From Nymphaea colorata (lineage: Eukaryota > Streptophyta > Magnoliopsida > Nymphaeales > Nymphaeaceae), in the NCBI RefSeq assembly GCF_008831285.2, contig NC_045151.1, positions 11,456,571 to 11,520,570 on the forward strand: a stretch of DNA of 64,000 nt, given 5' to 3'. Position numbers and translations under genes: made by a program. Each line of letters begins with the position of its first letter. The first letter of the stretch is position 1. Below the pieces are notes generated by a model, which was given only the letters and a program-made list of their open reading frames with translations, was not told where the DNA came from and searched no databases. Positions 34,401-49,400 of this stretch are shown one piece after another.

Positions 34401-37400
34401 CATCCTTGTCACTACATGAATGGACACCTATTTGGTTGCTCTACCCTTTTTATCTATAGATTTATAATAATAGTTGGAAGGCCATACATGCATTAGAACT
34501 TTAATACAATCATTGGATCTCTAAGGGCTGTAATTAGGAAGTGGGTGCTCCTTGGGGTGCAACATCATTGTAGTGTGATCCACCCTTGACTTCCATCCTT
34601 TCAAAGGTATTTGTGTTGCATGTATACCCTCATCTTTACATGTTACATTGGCTGCTGTCTAAACATCATCTTGTATCATTGTTGATGAGATTTGCACTTC
34701 ACATCCATTTTTCTAATAGTACCTGACCTTATGCCCTTGTGTACCTGTGAGACATCAGTTGCCAATTAGACAACAAGTCATCATTTTTGTCTCCAGTACT
34801 GAATTTTGATGGATATGATAGATAGTACCAAAAGTTGTACACTTCAACCTGATTGGAACTTTGGAGAAAATAGACATGCTTATGAGTTATGATATGATAC
34901 CAGCAAATAATTCTTCCAAAAGCTATTCTCTAGGAACTTTATGTTTTAATGAATGTATTCAGGTTCTTTCACAAGCTGTTAGGTCCCTTGAGTTCTCAGG
35001 CATACTTAGCTTTTGATGTCTTCCTAAATTTGTGGGCTAAAACAATCAAACACTTGTATATGCACACAGCATGTAGGAAGCACCTGGCAGGGAAATGGTA
35101 ATTGATAATTAAGATTCTGAAGTGTTTTTTTACTTTTTTCTTTGGAAGTTGGGCGGCATTTGTTGGTTTCTTGTACTTTAATTATTCTGTGTGTGTTTGA
35201 TTAGTCCATTTTCTTATGGATTTTAACTACAAATTCTGTTAGCGTTATTATACCTGCTTTGTCATGGAGGGCAATTCACTGTAATCTGTTTACTTTTATG
35301 AACTGTTTTGCATTTGAATGATTATGCGTTTTTTCTATCTTTTTCAGGAAAGTGTAAAGCGAGAGCTTTCAGAAGAAGAGATATTTGAAAAGAAGAAGAC
35401 TAAACTGGCTGAGGTTGGGACAAGCCTCCTTGTGGATCCGGAGAAGAATATTTCATCCTTGAAAGAACTTTTAGGGATGTGTAATGATGATAATAAGACT
35501 ATAGTCAAACTTGGGCTGCTGTCATTATTGGCTGTTTTTAAAGATATAATACCAGGGTATGACTTCTCTGCTATTTTGAGGTTTAGAAAGTTGTAGAACG
35601 TAGGACTTGGTAAAGAGTTAGTTGAAATTGATAATGCAAATTCCTTTTTCTTCTATCTTAGAAAAAAAAAAAAAATTGGACTCATTGTATTCACCTGTTG
35701 GTGTTTCTACCAGGTACCATATTAGACTCCCAACTGAGAAGGAGCTTCAAATGGTAGTCTCAAAGGAAGTGAAAAGGATGCGGTACTATGAATCGATGCT
35801 TCTGAACTCATACCGGGTTTGTCAAGCTATAGTTGAAAAAATTACTTCTTGGAGCAGAGCCTGACTTACCTTTTCTAGTTGGTTAAGTTGGTCCAAGGAA
35901 TGCTCCTTTTTTGCTTGTTTCTTTTGCATGCGGCTTATGCTTCACTTGGTTTTTATAATGCATGTTCGCAAGGGGATTAATTTTTCTTAAAATCCATTAA
36001 TATAAAATTATAAATTATAAAGTTTTGACAGTGCAATGCAAATTGAATATGTGGATCATCAAAGGAGGGTTGTTGCATTTGCTAATGATTCACTTCTATA
36101 TGTCAATTATCGGGGAAGGCCTTTTCATTGTGATATGATATTAGAAAGGTTTCAATAATTAGCAACTGTTTGTCATTGTTCATGTCGCATGGGTTGAGCA
36201 ACTTCAACAGGCTGAGTGAGGAAATAACTATATTTTAAGAAATTTGTTGATGTGCTCAATGCCACATCATATTGTTAGAAGTATGAATCTTCTGAAGGTT
36301 AATGAAAATAAAATATGTCAACAATTGACAATCTGTTAGTCTAAATGTAAAAGTGCACCCAAAACGGCAAGCCACAATACAAGGCTTACATTTTCACAAT
36401 GAAACTAAAACTCTCATGCATAAGTGCTTCACACAAGATGCTCAAGGCACCAAGAAAAGAAGAAAATAACTTCAAATTATTAAGAAATATTTAGCCTAAA
36501 GCATAATCTTTACAAGGGGAATCATCTCCTCAATATATACACCAAAGGAGGGCTGAGCTACCTGTTGGTTAGCCCCAACAGTTAGATATCTAGCCAGTGG
36601 AGCTAGCCCAACGATTAGCTTGGGGTTGTACTTGATCAAAAGCTGCAAAAACTGAGGACAAAAGAAGAAAGGGAAACAACTAAAAAAAAAAAAAGAAGAA
36701 AGTAAATACAAAAGAAAAAAGATGCCAGATTAATAGAATATATATAACACAGACACACATACCTTACGTATGTATCTGTGTGTATGTATTTTAATGTCCT
36801 CCAAACTTATGGTGCTATGACCAAAAGCTAGCCAAGAACGAAATGGAATCCAAGTGCAGAAAGCGCATTAGTGAAGAAGCTTGTTAGCTAATACTTTGTG
36901 GTACAATATAAGGAAGATCAATACCCTTTCAAGAATTCTTCTCTAATTTAATCACTGTCCATTTCTCTGTGTTGTGTTTGCTCATGAAATGTGTGATTTC
37001 AAGCAATGTAGATTGGGAGATGATATTACTGTATCACCTAGTGGTAGCTTGAGCCAAAGTATCTCCAATAGATGAAAATGACACCTTTTTCTGCTTATTA
37101 CACTTTTATGAGATGAATGATTGTCCTAAAAACACAGAAAGGCCAGCTGTTGATTCAGGCCACTTCCCCAATTAGAATCAATCTAAGCTGGCAAATTTAA
37201 AGATGAAGAAACAGAAAAAAAGACCTATGTTGTTAAGGCCTCGCCTAGGCGTGGACTAAGCATGAGTCCACACCCGTTGCGTGAGTCCACCACTTAGGCG
37301 ATGGGATATGTTTTGCCGCCTAGGCTGGCCCAGGCTCCAACATGCCTAGTCCATGGGAAAGTGAAAAGCTACATTCCCTTTCAAATAAAGTTTCTTAATT

Positions 37401-40400
37401 GAGTATATGTTGTTGTGTACTTTATGTTGTGTTGATTACAGATTTTTATGTTGATTATGTTTTTATATGTACTGTTACTTTATATGTATATATACTGTTA
37501 GTCACGTAGTCTGTTATATAGTATTGGGATACCTCATACATGTTATAGATATATACACTAGTATGGTTATGTCTTTCTTTAACTACAAACTACAAACTAC
37601 AAATGGATTAAAGCCTTGTTGTGGATTTGCATTCCTTCTTCTAGAGATTAGATCTTTTTTTTTTTTGTTTCTTGTATTAGATTACATTTAATGAGTAATG
37701 TTAAACTTTTTCTATTGATTTTGCATATTCATGAAGTAAACAATTAAGTTTTGATTGTTTGAGTTGATTATGCTTGTTATATTACTACTCTTCATATTTC
37801 AAATATTAGGAATAGTTAATTAAAATAACTTGACATATTAACATAACTAAGAAAAATAAAAAGAAGGGTTGCCTTTTTTGCCTAGGCCTGCCTAGGCGCT
37901 GCCTGGCACCTAGGCCGCGCCTGGGTGCCTTGACAACATAGAAAAAGACTCTTGTTCATTGATTGCTTTATGTATTTTACTATTTTATGATCTGAAGATG
38001 ATACTATGCACTGGAGTTAGGTGCATGTTGAAACTAACTTGCTAAATATGCTCCACGAGCAATGTCTAATTGGATAATGTTCAAGTACATCAATGATCTA
38101 ACAAATTTCCTATCTTTAGTCATTCAAAATAAATCTATCATCTATCTTCAACTCACTTTTCAGTTTTCACAACTGTTGGAGTGTCAATCCAAATATAATT
38201 GAAGGAAAAAATTTCAAGCCCTTGTAGATCTCTCTCTTTTCTTTGATGTACTTTTCCTGCTTTATTCATTGTTGGTTTGTTTTACCTACACCTTGTTTTT
38301 GTTTCTCAGCTTTTATTTATGGAGGATGTTGGGTTGTTCTCATGTCCAATTTTACATTCAATTGAATTATCTCATAAAGTATTCTTTTTTTTTTGTATTT
38401 TCAGATGTACCTCCAGAAACTCATCACGTTAGAGAAACAATCTTTCTTTCACCATGCTGCCATTCATTGTTTATGTTGTTTGCTTGAAGCTGTTCCTCAC
38501 TTCAACCTGCGTGAAAGCTTGCTGGATATAGTGGTTAGAAACACAAATTCTTCAGATGATGTTACAAGGTGGTCTTTTGCTCATTAAGAATGTACTTGAT
38601 TGAATAGAATGTACTTGATTGAATGCCTTCAAATTTCTGTTTGGTTGATATTTCTTTTTCCCCTTGTAAAATGTGCTAAAGAAACTATCTACTTCCTGAT
38701 ACGTTTATCAAGGTGGACCTTTTGATACTTTTGGGTTCTTGATTGGAGTTTAGGAACATCGACTAGTTGATGTTTGATAAATTTCTAAAGTTAGATATCC
38801 CTTTGTTATCGAATTGTTAGGAGACACAAAAAGAACAGGCAGTTAACTGAGGCATAATGACTAATTTCACAAGTTTCCCTGAGTTTATGAGTAACTTACA
38901 TGGGTAGCTCATGTTGCCTATTAAAAAAGCCACTGTACGGTATGACCCATGCTTTGACATTGTATCCAAGTAACATGGACTCTTCAAAAAAGTTGCCACA
39001 CTCGAGCCAACGGGACTCGGGTGCATGTGTGGCAATGGAGAATTTACTTCCTTTTTCACTGAGTCATTGATAGAATTTTAGATGGTGAATTGTTAATTTT
39101 ATTGTTTGTGGACACACACACACACACACACATATTTATAATTGTATATATATACCACTATATCCACACCCATATTTTTCTGAATAATGCTGCATCTGCA
39201 GCTCACATCTGTGTGACATAAATATGTCGTGATAATTGTATTCCCCTTTTGCTTTTTGCCTTCCGGTTTTTACTTAAACTTTCTGATCCTAACAGTTTGT
39301 GTTTCCAGGAAACTCTGCTGTGATGCTGTGAAATCACTGTTTCTTAATGAGGGAAAGCACGGTGGGGAAGCAACAGTTGAGGCTGTTGAATTAGTTTCTG
39401 ATCTTGTGAAGTCTCATGATTGCCAGCTTCATCCTGACTGCGTAGAGGTGATTTTATGGTGCTTATTGTTTACTGTTTGATATGATTTGTTTGTTTAAAT
39501 TTTTCATGTATATATTGCTTGAATCCTAGATTCTGGAGTGTTTCAGTTTCTAACAGCTGTTAGAAGGGTGGTTTCATCAAAGTTCTAGAAACGTAATAGA
39601 CCTTTTTCATTCTTGTTAGTTAGTTGCCATTTGTTAGAGGTGCTTAAAGCTGGATTGCGGTCTCTTAAGAATGCCCATCAGAAAATAATACCTGACCCAT
39701 CAGAAAATAATACCTTTCTTTAATTTATCTTTTTTTCTTATCAACTGTAAGGCATGGTTATATCATCTATTCAAAGATCTTTTGTAAAACCAGTGGTTAC
39801 CCATAGTGCTGTGATATTGCTGTCAGTATTTGGTAAGGTTTAATCTATGTCACACGGACTCTTCAAAAAAGGGGCCGCACCCGTGTCAACACGACACTGG
39901 TGCTGGAGCTGCTCTGACATGCACCCCAACCGCGTCCTTTCTTATGCAAGTTCAAAATATTTTCCCCTTTTTTTCTTCTCCCTGTCCCTTTCTTTCTTTA
40001 TGTATAGTAATAAAAGTAAAAAGAAATGACATATTAAGCTAAAAAATAAGCTAAAATTATTTATATTTTGAATACATACATTTATATACATATAATAAAT
40101 ATGACATAGTGTACAATACACTTTATTGGAGGTTGCAAATTTCTATGTCTTAAATACCATGGCTGTTGTTTTATTCTGATGAAGTTTATAAATTGAGGAT
40201 TATGACCTCTACACAAAGATTGCTGATTAGCTATAGGCAGTTTATACTGTTTTTCTAATAGTGAACAATACCTTGTCAAAGTTTGTTGCTTCATTGAAGA
40301 CTGAAAAATGACAAGATCATCTCTGGCACATTATTAGGTTTTCTTGTCATTGTCTTTTGATGAAGATCTTGCAAAACCTGAGCCAGTCAAGGAGGAAGAG

Positions 40401-43400
40401 AAAACAAATAGAAAGCGGAGAAGGGCAAAGCACGGCAAAGCAGATGAAAGGCAAGTTAATGAAAAGAAGCAAATGAAGCAAGAATTGCTTTCCAAGGCTA
40501 AAGACGAGGTTTTCTTTTTCAACTAACACTTATGCAATTTCAATTCCATCTGCCCCTTTTGTGCTTTCATGCTGCATGTCTGACATGTCCTATTGTAAAG
40601 GTTAATGCAGATTTTAGATCCGTTTCATTTGTTCCGGATCAGTCTGAGCGTCGAAAGATGCAGACACAGACTCTATCTGCTGTCTTTGGAACATATTTTC
40701 GTATTCTGAAACACATATTGGGGAATGCTGTCTCTGGGTATGTATTAAATCAGAAGTCTAGAGGATTGATATTACAAACTTTTCTCATTTTAGATGTTAT
40801 TTCTATTTCAATGAAGCAAAATGTGGAAAAAAATATGTAAAACCAGCTGTCTTTTGTTATGCATATCTTTGTCCCACTGTGTTGCAAGTTGCATAGTTAT
40901 GTGCTATTTTTTTTTGTGATAAGTCATAGTTGTTCACTGCTGCACATTATTGTTTTCTGAGGTTTCGTGAGATTTGGACTTGTGCGTTCGCATTTTGAAA
41001 CATGGGCCCAACCCCTTCTTGGGGTTCTTTGTCACAAAGCCCCTCTACTTGATAAATATTGAAGCAGGACGAAGTTGATTGATTGAGCAAGGGACGGAAC
41101 CTATGTGGATGTATGGTTCAGTCTATTGTTGGTCTTTCTATTATGAATGCATGTTACTTCCAAATAATAAACTACAGTAGCAATTATCAATAATCACTGT
41201 CCAGCATAACGAGATTAAGCATGTTGATCGAAGGATAAGGGTTGGTGACTGTTCATGCGTGGAACATGCCAAGTTTCCATCTCTGTGACACAGACACTCC
41301 TGGAAGGGCATGGCTGGACACAGATGCATGTATAGGACATGGCTGATTCATCTTTTTTATTTGTTAGTATATTTTGGTATTTTTATATCGTAATCTATCT
41401 GTCATGAATATTCACAATGAATAAATGTGTTAACTGTTGGCCAACAGTCCTAAAATAAGAAACTCTACTCGCGTACCCACAGCCTAATCTCCTAGAGAAT
41501 TAGGGTAAACCCTCTCAACTTGAAGGGAAATTCATTTAATTTCAGACAACATAACCTAATGGCATTGTGTAATACTCCTTATAAGAGGTAAGAATGGATC
41601 TCTGACTCTATAGGACCCAACCCACACTTTATTGCCCTGTTTTCCCTTAAAACTACTAAAATGGATATTTTATGGTTTGAGGCTATCAATGCCCCTCCCC
41701 TGGCTAACACCTCGTCTTCAAGATGTGAACCTTGGAAACTGCCGTTGTATTTCTGCTGCATCCTCCCAAGAGGGGCTGGGAGCATCCAGTCCTTGCCACT
41801 CCACCAGCCAGGAGGTGAAGCTTCAGCAAATCTTTTATAAGTTCTTTCTTGGAGCATCGTGAATGGAAACAGTTCGCCAGAAGGAAGGGGGGCTAGTCAT
41901 TAGCTCTTGATCATTCCTAGAATAAAATTGAGATACATGGAATACAAAGTGAATGGATGAGGTTTCTGGAAGCTGCAATTTATAGGCCAGCTTGCCAATC
42001 CGCTCCAATAGTTTAAAGGGACGTGAATACCTGGCTGAAAGTTTATGGGCTTCAGCTGATCTGCGTTGGACCTTTCCCACTGGAAAATTTTTTAGATAGA
42101 CCCACTGCCCCACCTCATACTCTTGGTGACGATGCTTCCTATTGTACTGCTTCATCATTCTTTTCTAAGCAGTTGCAAGTTTCCTCTTAATGATCTCTAG
42201 TACTCGATCTCTTGTTAACAGCTGAATATCTACTTCGTCCAGCTGTGGTGCATATGGGTGGAAACAATGTAGGTCTAGTGATTGCCATCCATATACTACT
42301 TCAAAGCGAGACATTCCCAATGCAGAATGTACTGCCAGGTTGTAGGAATACTCAACCAAGAGAGGTATTCAGTCCAATTGTGGGGCTGACACACTGCGTA
42401 ACACCTCAAGTACGTCTCTAATACTCGATTTAGAACCTCTGTTTGGCCGTTTGATTGTGGATGGTAGGAAGTATCCATTTGTAGCTTGGTTCCCTATAAT
42501 TCAATGTAGTTTTCTAGAAGTTGCTCAAAAATAAGGGGTCACATTCACTACTGATTTACGGCATGCCATGCAATTTTCCGACTTGATCTTGGAAAGCTCT
42601 AGCCATGTTCTTGGCTGTAATGGGGTGCGATAGGGCTATAAAGTGAGCATATTTGTATAACATATCCACCACCACCTATGTAACATGTGTACCTTAATTT
42701 TGGTGGAGTACTCGTACCAGTCGGGTGCGACACGGGTAGGGGTATGGTGTTGGGTGTGGCTGAGGTACAAGTCAACAGGTACCGGGTACCGTCAATGTAT
42801 CCAGGTTCATATCTATCCAAAAACAAACTCGGTCAATGTTGACCGAGTTCATTTTTGTCCAATACTTAGGTTTCTTTTTCTTTTTGGTTTTCTTATTTCC
42901 TTTCAAAAATGCAGTCTTGACAAAATTGTGGGCGACGTCGAGCGACCTCCGGCCACCTCCAGCGACCTCCGGCGACCTTCCCGCATGAACTATTTTTTCT
43001 TTTTATTGTGGTTCTTAGTAGTATTTTTTGTTTTCCTGCATGAAAATTCGACTAATGTTTATATTTGACTGTCTAGGGGGCTGCTCGGTTGTCCATATGT
43101 TTAAAGTTTTTCATAGGTTTCTTAATATATATTTTCTATGTTGTTTATTTGTTTATGTTGATATATTTTTTTTTTATTTTGATATATATTTTCTAAGCAT
43201 TTCTTCTTGTTATTATATATATACGGTTGTACCCCCGCACCTAAGTTTTTTGAAAATGGCCCTACCCGTACTCGCACATTTCCCGCACCAGCACCCTTAC
43301 CCGTACCTATGTTTGCTTTCCCCTTCGGTTGGGGTAGTTCTATGAAATGCGAAGCAAGGGCTTTAGAAGGCCAGCTGCGCATAGTTTCTCATATTTATGC

Positions 43401-46400
43401 CATTGATATGTGTCACATGCCTTAATGTGCCCCTTGATTTTTCTCTTCATGCCAGGCCAAAAAAAAGTGTGCAGCATCCTCTTATAAGTGCCTTCTTCCC
43501 CTTGATGTCCTCCTTCAACTCCATTCTGGAAATAGGAAGTCCTTAATGAGTTTGGAGTTTGTGGCACATAAACCTTGTTTTGATAGCAAAGATAAGGTTC
43601 CTTCCATCTATAACCATACACCTGAACTTCTTTGCTCCAGTTGTCTCCTCTTTTCTTGCACCTTGGGTGAGTTGCGGTGCTCCTCTTGCAATTGGTCCCG
43701 AATTTCAGCAATAGGCCTGCACATCAAGCGCAAACAGAAATCATACAGTTCAGCTCTGTTTTCATGATAAATTGTCACGTACCACATTCTCAGTCCCTTT
43801 CTTGTATATGATGTCGAATTCATATCCAGCCAGATTTATGACCCATTTATTGGTTGCATTGATTTTTTTCTGCTGCATGCAGTGTCTTGAACTGCTATGG
43901 TCAGGAAAGTCCTGAAATCTCCTCTCTACCAGGTAGTGATGCCACTTCTGAATGGCAAGAACCATGGTTATGAGCTCTTGTTCGTACGCAGATTTGCTCT
44001 TGAATCTAACTCCTGTTGACTTGCTGAAAAAGCAACTGGATGCTTGTCTGGACTTAACACAGCTCCCACTTTGCTCTCAAAGGCATCCATTTCCCCATTC
44101 ATAGTCGGTGAACCCACACAAGCACTGTTAGGAGGTTGCTTACCTGTTTTGAGAGGCCTGTGTGGTGGAGTCATCAATTATGGTCTTCCGCGTTCCCCCT
44201 CAATTGCTGGTTATCCTGCAGATGACCTCTCTCGGTAGTGTCATCAATTCCTGCTGGCTTGATCACTTCTCTTTCTCCATGTCACTCATCCGTTGTCCAA
44301 GTTCACTGCTACTCTTCTCGACTCCTAATCTCCCTACGATTGGTTGTTGGTCAGCTTCAGCTTGTCTGCACAGAGCTTCCACAGCAGCTAATGCCACCTT
44401 GGTGGTCTTCGACTCTGATACCAAATGTTAGCAGTCTTAACCAATGTTATCGCTGCCGTATCGTATCGTGTATCGGTCGGGCCGACCTATACGCCGTATC
44501 GTAACGTATCGTAAATGTATCGTAACGTATTGTAAAATTAATATTTTAATTTGTAAAAAATATTAAAAATTTATAAAAAATAGAAAAAAAATCAGAAAAA
44601 TTCTAAAAAAATCCGAAAAAACTAGTAAAAATCAGAAAAATTCAAGAAAAATGTATTTAAAGGAACATTCATTATTCATGTATATGAAGCAATGTTATCA
44701 CTGCCGTATCGTATCGTGTATCGGTCGGGCCGACCTATACACTGTATCGTAACGTAGCGTAAATGTATCGTAACGTATCGTAAAATTAATTTTTTAATTT
44801 GTAAAAAATATTAAAAATTTATAAAAAATCAGAAAAAATCAGAAAAAATCTAAAAAAATCCGAAAAAACTAGTAAAAATCAGAAAAATTCAAGAAAAATG
44901 TATTTAAAGGAACATTCATCATTCATGTATATGAACTATGAAGTATGAGGTATGCATATGAACAAGACATTCCAAAATAAGAAATCAAACATTCAAAAAA
45001 CAAAATAACATACTAAACAACCTAAGAGTATTCAATTACATCACAATTCATAAGTTCAGAAGTCAAAACTCAGAACATATTGACATAGTTTTCAAAACTC
45101 AAAACAAAAAGCATCGTCAATCGTCATTTGCATCATCATCTTCATTCTTCATCATCATCTTCACTTCCTTCATTAACTTCTTCTTCTATCCCCTCTGTTG
45201 CAAATGGAATGTCACCAACATTCCATTGCTCCCCCCCAGCCTCTCCTTCTTCAACAATCTCTGCTGCTCCTTCAACATTCAAAAAATCAAGATCGTCCTC
45301 ATCAAGTATTGCAGCTGGTTCTTCTTCAACCCAAGAATCTAATATATCAAAATGGTCAATGAAGATAGGATCATATTGATTGTGATGCTTCCTCGTAGAT
45401 GTTGTTTCTAGTTGCCTAACAAGAGAAAAAATTAACAAATTGTTAGAGATTAAAATATATATTAGAATTTGATATTCTTGTATAACAAAACAAATGTTTA
45501 CCTTTGTCTCAACTTCATATTATAACGAACATAAACAAGGTCATTCAACCTTTTATGTTCCAGCCTATTCCTCTTCTTACTATGGATGTGCTGAAATACA
45601 CTCCAATTTCTTTCACATCCAGTTGCACTACATGTTTGACTGAGGATTCTAATTGCAAGCTTCCTTAATTCTGGGCAATCAGGCCCAAACCTTTCCCACC
45701 ACAAATCTAATAACAGATGGAAAGTAAAAATGTTGTCAGCAATAAATATATGAGAAGGTAGAATAAAAGTTAAACAACAAAAACTAAAAGTATAAAGTTT
45801 CTTTTTCTAATACCTGGACGCATAGTTGTCCTGCATCGAACTGCTGTGTCTCTCGCCATGGTACCAGAAGCCGTATCATATTTGTTGATCGACATATGGA
45901 TAGCGTCTTGTTCTTTACTGTCACTTACTAACACATCAATGCAATCCAACATGCCATACTCGACCTCTCTGTCCTTCTTAAAAGTGGGAAGATATCTAAT
46001 AGCAGGATTTAGGTAGTAGGCTGCTGCATGAAGTGGGCGATGAAGTTGTCCAGACCACCTTTCATCTATAATCTTCCATATAGGCATGTACAACTTCTTT
46101 TTTCCCTTCATATTATCTCTAATGGCCTCCTTGGCTCTATCCATAGACTCGTATAAATATCCAATAGAAGGTCTATCTTCACTATCAACTAATCTGAGGA
46201 CTTTCACTAGAGGTACACAAATCTTCAATAAGTGCACACATGATTCCCAAAAGTCAACATCGAAGATGGTATCCACAACTGTCGTAGCCTTTCTTTTATA
46301 GGCATGTGGATATGCAGCCCAATCATCACTTGAAAACATCTGCCTGAGAGAAGTTCTTTGCTTGACTATACCCTGCACAGTCAAAACATTTGTAGCAAAC

Positions 46401-49400
46401 CGTGTTTGTGCAGGTCGAATCAATTCAGCCCCATTTGTGAATTTCCTCATCAAATTCAAGACATAAGCATGATTGTAAATAAACTTCGTGATTTCTTGGC
46501 ATCTGTGAACTGTCAACTTCATATCATCCCTTTCACCAAGATCCTGAAGCATAAGATTTACACAGTGAGCAGCACATGGACTCCAATAAAATGTCCCATA
46601 TCGTGCTGCTAACATTTCACCTGCAGCTTTATAATTTGCTGCATTATCAGTGATAAATTGTACGACATTTTCAGGCCCAACTTCTTCTATAACTTTATCA
46701 AAAATCCCAAACAACACATCAGCAGTCTTAGGAGTATCAGACAAATCAACAGATTTTAAGAACATAGTACCAAGAGGGCAATATACAAGGAAGTTTACCA
46801 ATGTTCTGTTCTTGATGTCTGTCCACCCATCTGCCATTACACTGCATCCTGTAGCTTTCCAGCTCAATTTTAGTTCATCACAATATGTCTTCACATCTCT
46901 AACTATATTGTTGAGAATTTTACCTCGCAATTTATGAAAAGAGGGCATTTTATATCCTCGCCCTACACTAGCAATCGCATCTGCTATAGGCTGATAATGA
47001 TAAGAGTTTGCTGCATTGAAGGGAATGGATGCATCATAGAACCACCTTCCTATGGTTTCATCTGCTGCTTCAATAATATCCTTTGATTGCATGGCTATAC
47101 GAATCTCAGGCTGAGCACCAGCAGCAGTATAATTGGGAAAAAAATTCTTGATCGAACCAGACATATTGCTCGACTTCATAGTAGGTACTCTACCACCACC
47201 AGTACGACCCTGACTTCTGCCACGTCCTCGTGAAACTGAACTTACACTTGCACCTCTTCTTTTTCTGGTTGCAGAAGAACCACCACCATGCATGATGCCT
47301 TTCCCTTTAGTTGTTTCCAAACTGACACCAACATCTTCTTGTTCAAGTTGAACATCTTCACCTTCACTTTCTTCTCCTTCATGTGGGTCCCCATATCCTT
47401 CCTCCGCATCTTCCATGTCCTTTTCAATCCTACTTGCTTTCACTGCATCAAGAAGTTGCTGACACTGGTGCTTTACATACGCTGGCAATGGGATCTCTTG
47501 GGAGCCATTGCAGGCAGCCACATCGCTGTGTGTACCAGCTATATGGTGTTTAAAGCGAGAAATCCCTCCTGATATGATTTGCTTACAATAATTGCACTTA
47601 ACTCTTAATCTATTTTTGGGATTCACCCTTGTACACCACTGCCATGCAGGATCCGACATTATATCTTTACAAAACAAGTAAAAACATACAAATAAATGTA
47701 GGAAATAAGAGAAATGAACGATTCAACGGCAAAAATGAGTTATTTCTTACCTTCTTGGTGTTAAAAACCAAAAAACCCTCTTTCTCCAAGCTTCCCACCG
47801 TCCCAAGACTCCCCACAACGAGGAATGAAGCTTCTTCACCGGCAAATCTTGATGCAATGGAGAAAATCTCTCCCTCCCACGTCTCTGGCAGCGTTGAGAA
47901 ACAAGAAGAGAGAGAGAGAGGAGCGTCGGTTTGAGAATAAGAAGCAAAAAAGGGGCCCGACGGCCCCTTTTTTAATTTTACTCCCGTATCGTGCGATACG
48001 GGGGTGTATCACACGTATCGTGCGATACGCCCACCGTATCGCACGATACGTGCGATACGCGTACGATACATACGCGTATCGTATTGATTAGGTGTACCGT
48101 ATCGAAAATGATGATACGGACGATACGTATCGTACGATACGCGTCCGTATCGTACGATACGGATAACATTGATATGAAGTATGACCTATGAAGTATGCAT
48201 ATGAACAAGACATTCCAAAATAAGAAATCAAACATTCAAAAAACAAAATAACATACTAAGCAACCTAAGAGTATTCAATTACATCACAATTCATAAGTTC
48301 AGAAGTCAAAACTCAAAACATATTGACATAGTTTTCAAAACTCAAAACAAAAAGTATCGTCAATCGTCATTTGCATCATCATCTTCATTCTTCATCATCA
48401 TCTTCATTTTCTTCATTAACTGCTTCTTCTATCCCCTCTGTTGCAAATGGAATGTCACCAACATTTCATTGCCCCCCCAGCCTCTCCTTCATCAATAATC
48501 TCTGCTGCTCCTTCAACGTTCAAAAAATCAAGATCGTCCTCATTAAGTATTGCAGATGGTCCTTCTTCAACCCAAGAATCTAATATATCAAAATGGTCAA
48601 TGAAGATAAGATCATATTGATTGTGATGCTTCCTCATAGATGTTGTTTGTACTTTGTAGTTGCCTAACAAGAGAAAAATTTAACAAATTGTTAGAGATTA
48701 AAATATATATTAGAATTTGCTATTTTGTATAACAAATGTTTACCTTTGTCTCAACTTCATATTGTAACGAACGTAAACAAGGTCATTCAACCTTTTATGT
48801 TCCAGCCTATTCCTCTTCTTACTGTGGATGTGTTGAAATACACTCCAATTTCTTTCACATCCAGTTGCACTACATGTTTGGCTGAGGATTCTAATTGCAA
48901 GCTTCCTTAATTCTGGGCAAGCAGGCCCAAACCTTTCGCACCACAAATCTAATAATAGATGGAAAGTAAGAATGTTGTCAGAATAAATATGTGAGAAGGT
49001 AGAATAAAAGCTAAACAACAAAAAAAAAGTATAAAGTCTCTTTTTCCAATACCTGAACGCATAGTTGTCCTACATCGAACTGCTGTGTCTCTCGCCATGG
49101 TACCAGAAGCCGTATCATATTTGTTGATCGACATATGGATAGCGTCTTGTTCTTTACTATCACTTACTAATACATCAATACAATCCAACATGCCATACTC
49201 GACATCTCTGTCCTTCTTAAAAGTGGGAAGATATCTAATAGCAGGATTTAGGTAGTAGGCTGCTGCATGAAGTGGGCGATGAAGTTGTCCTGACCACCTT
49301 TCATCTATAATCTTCGATATAGGCATATACTACTTCTTTTCCCCCTTCATATTATCTCTAATGGCCTCCTTGGCTCTGTCCATAGACTCATATAAATGTC

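Noticed and set aside
41220-41345. GACACAGACAC-rich stretch as another small-element copy
   Set aside because: The words are similar in style to the CTAAGTCACA family, but neither terminus nor a duplication can be identified.
42685-43068. 127-codon plus-strand frame
   Set aside because: It lies inside the small non-autonomous element at 42676-43306, with low-complexity Phe/Leu-rich text and no match in the related copy at 54629.
46650-46937. Plus-strand open frames opposite the hAT transposases (for example 46086-46301, 47288-47572, 49889-50176)
   Set aside because: They are antisense shadows of the transposase exons; both copies show the same shadow pattern and no independent motif.
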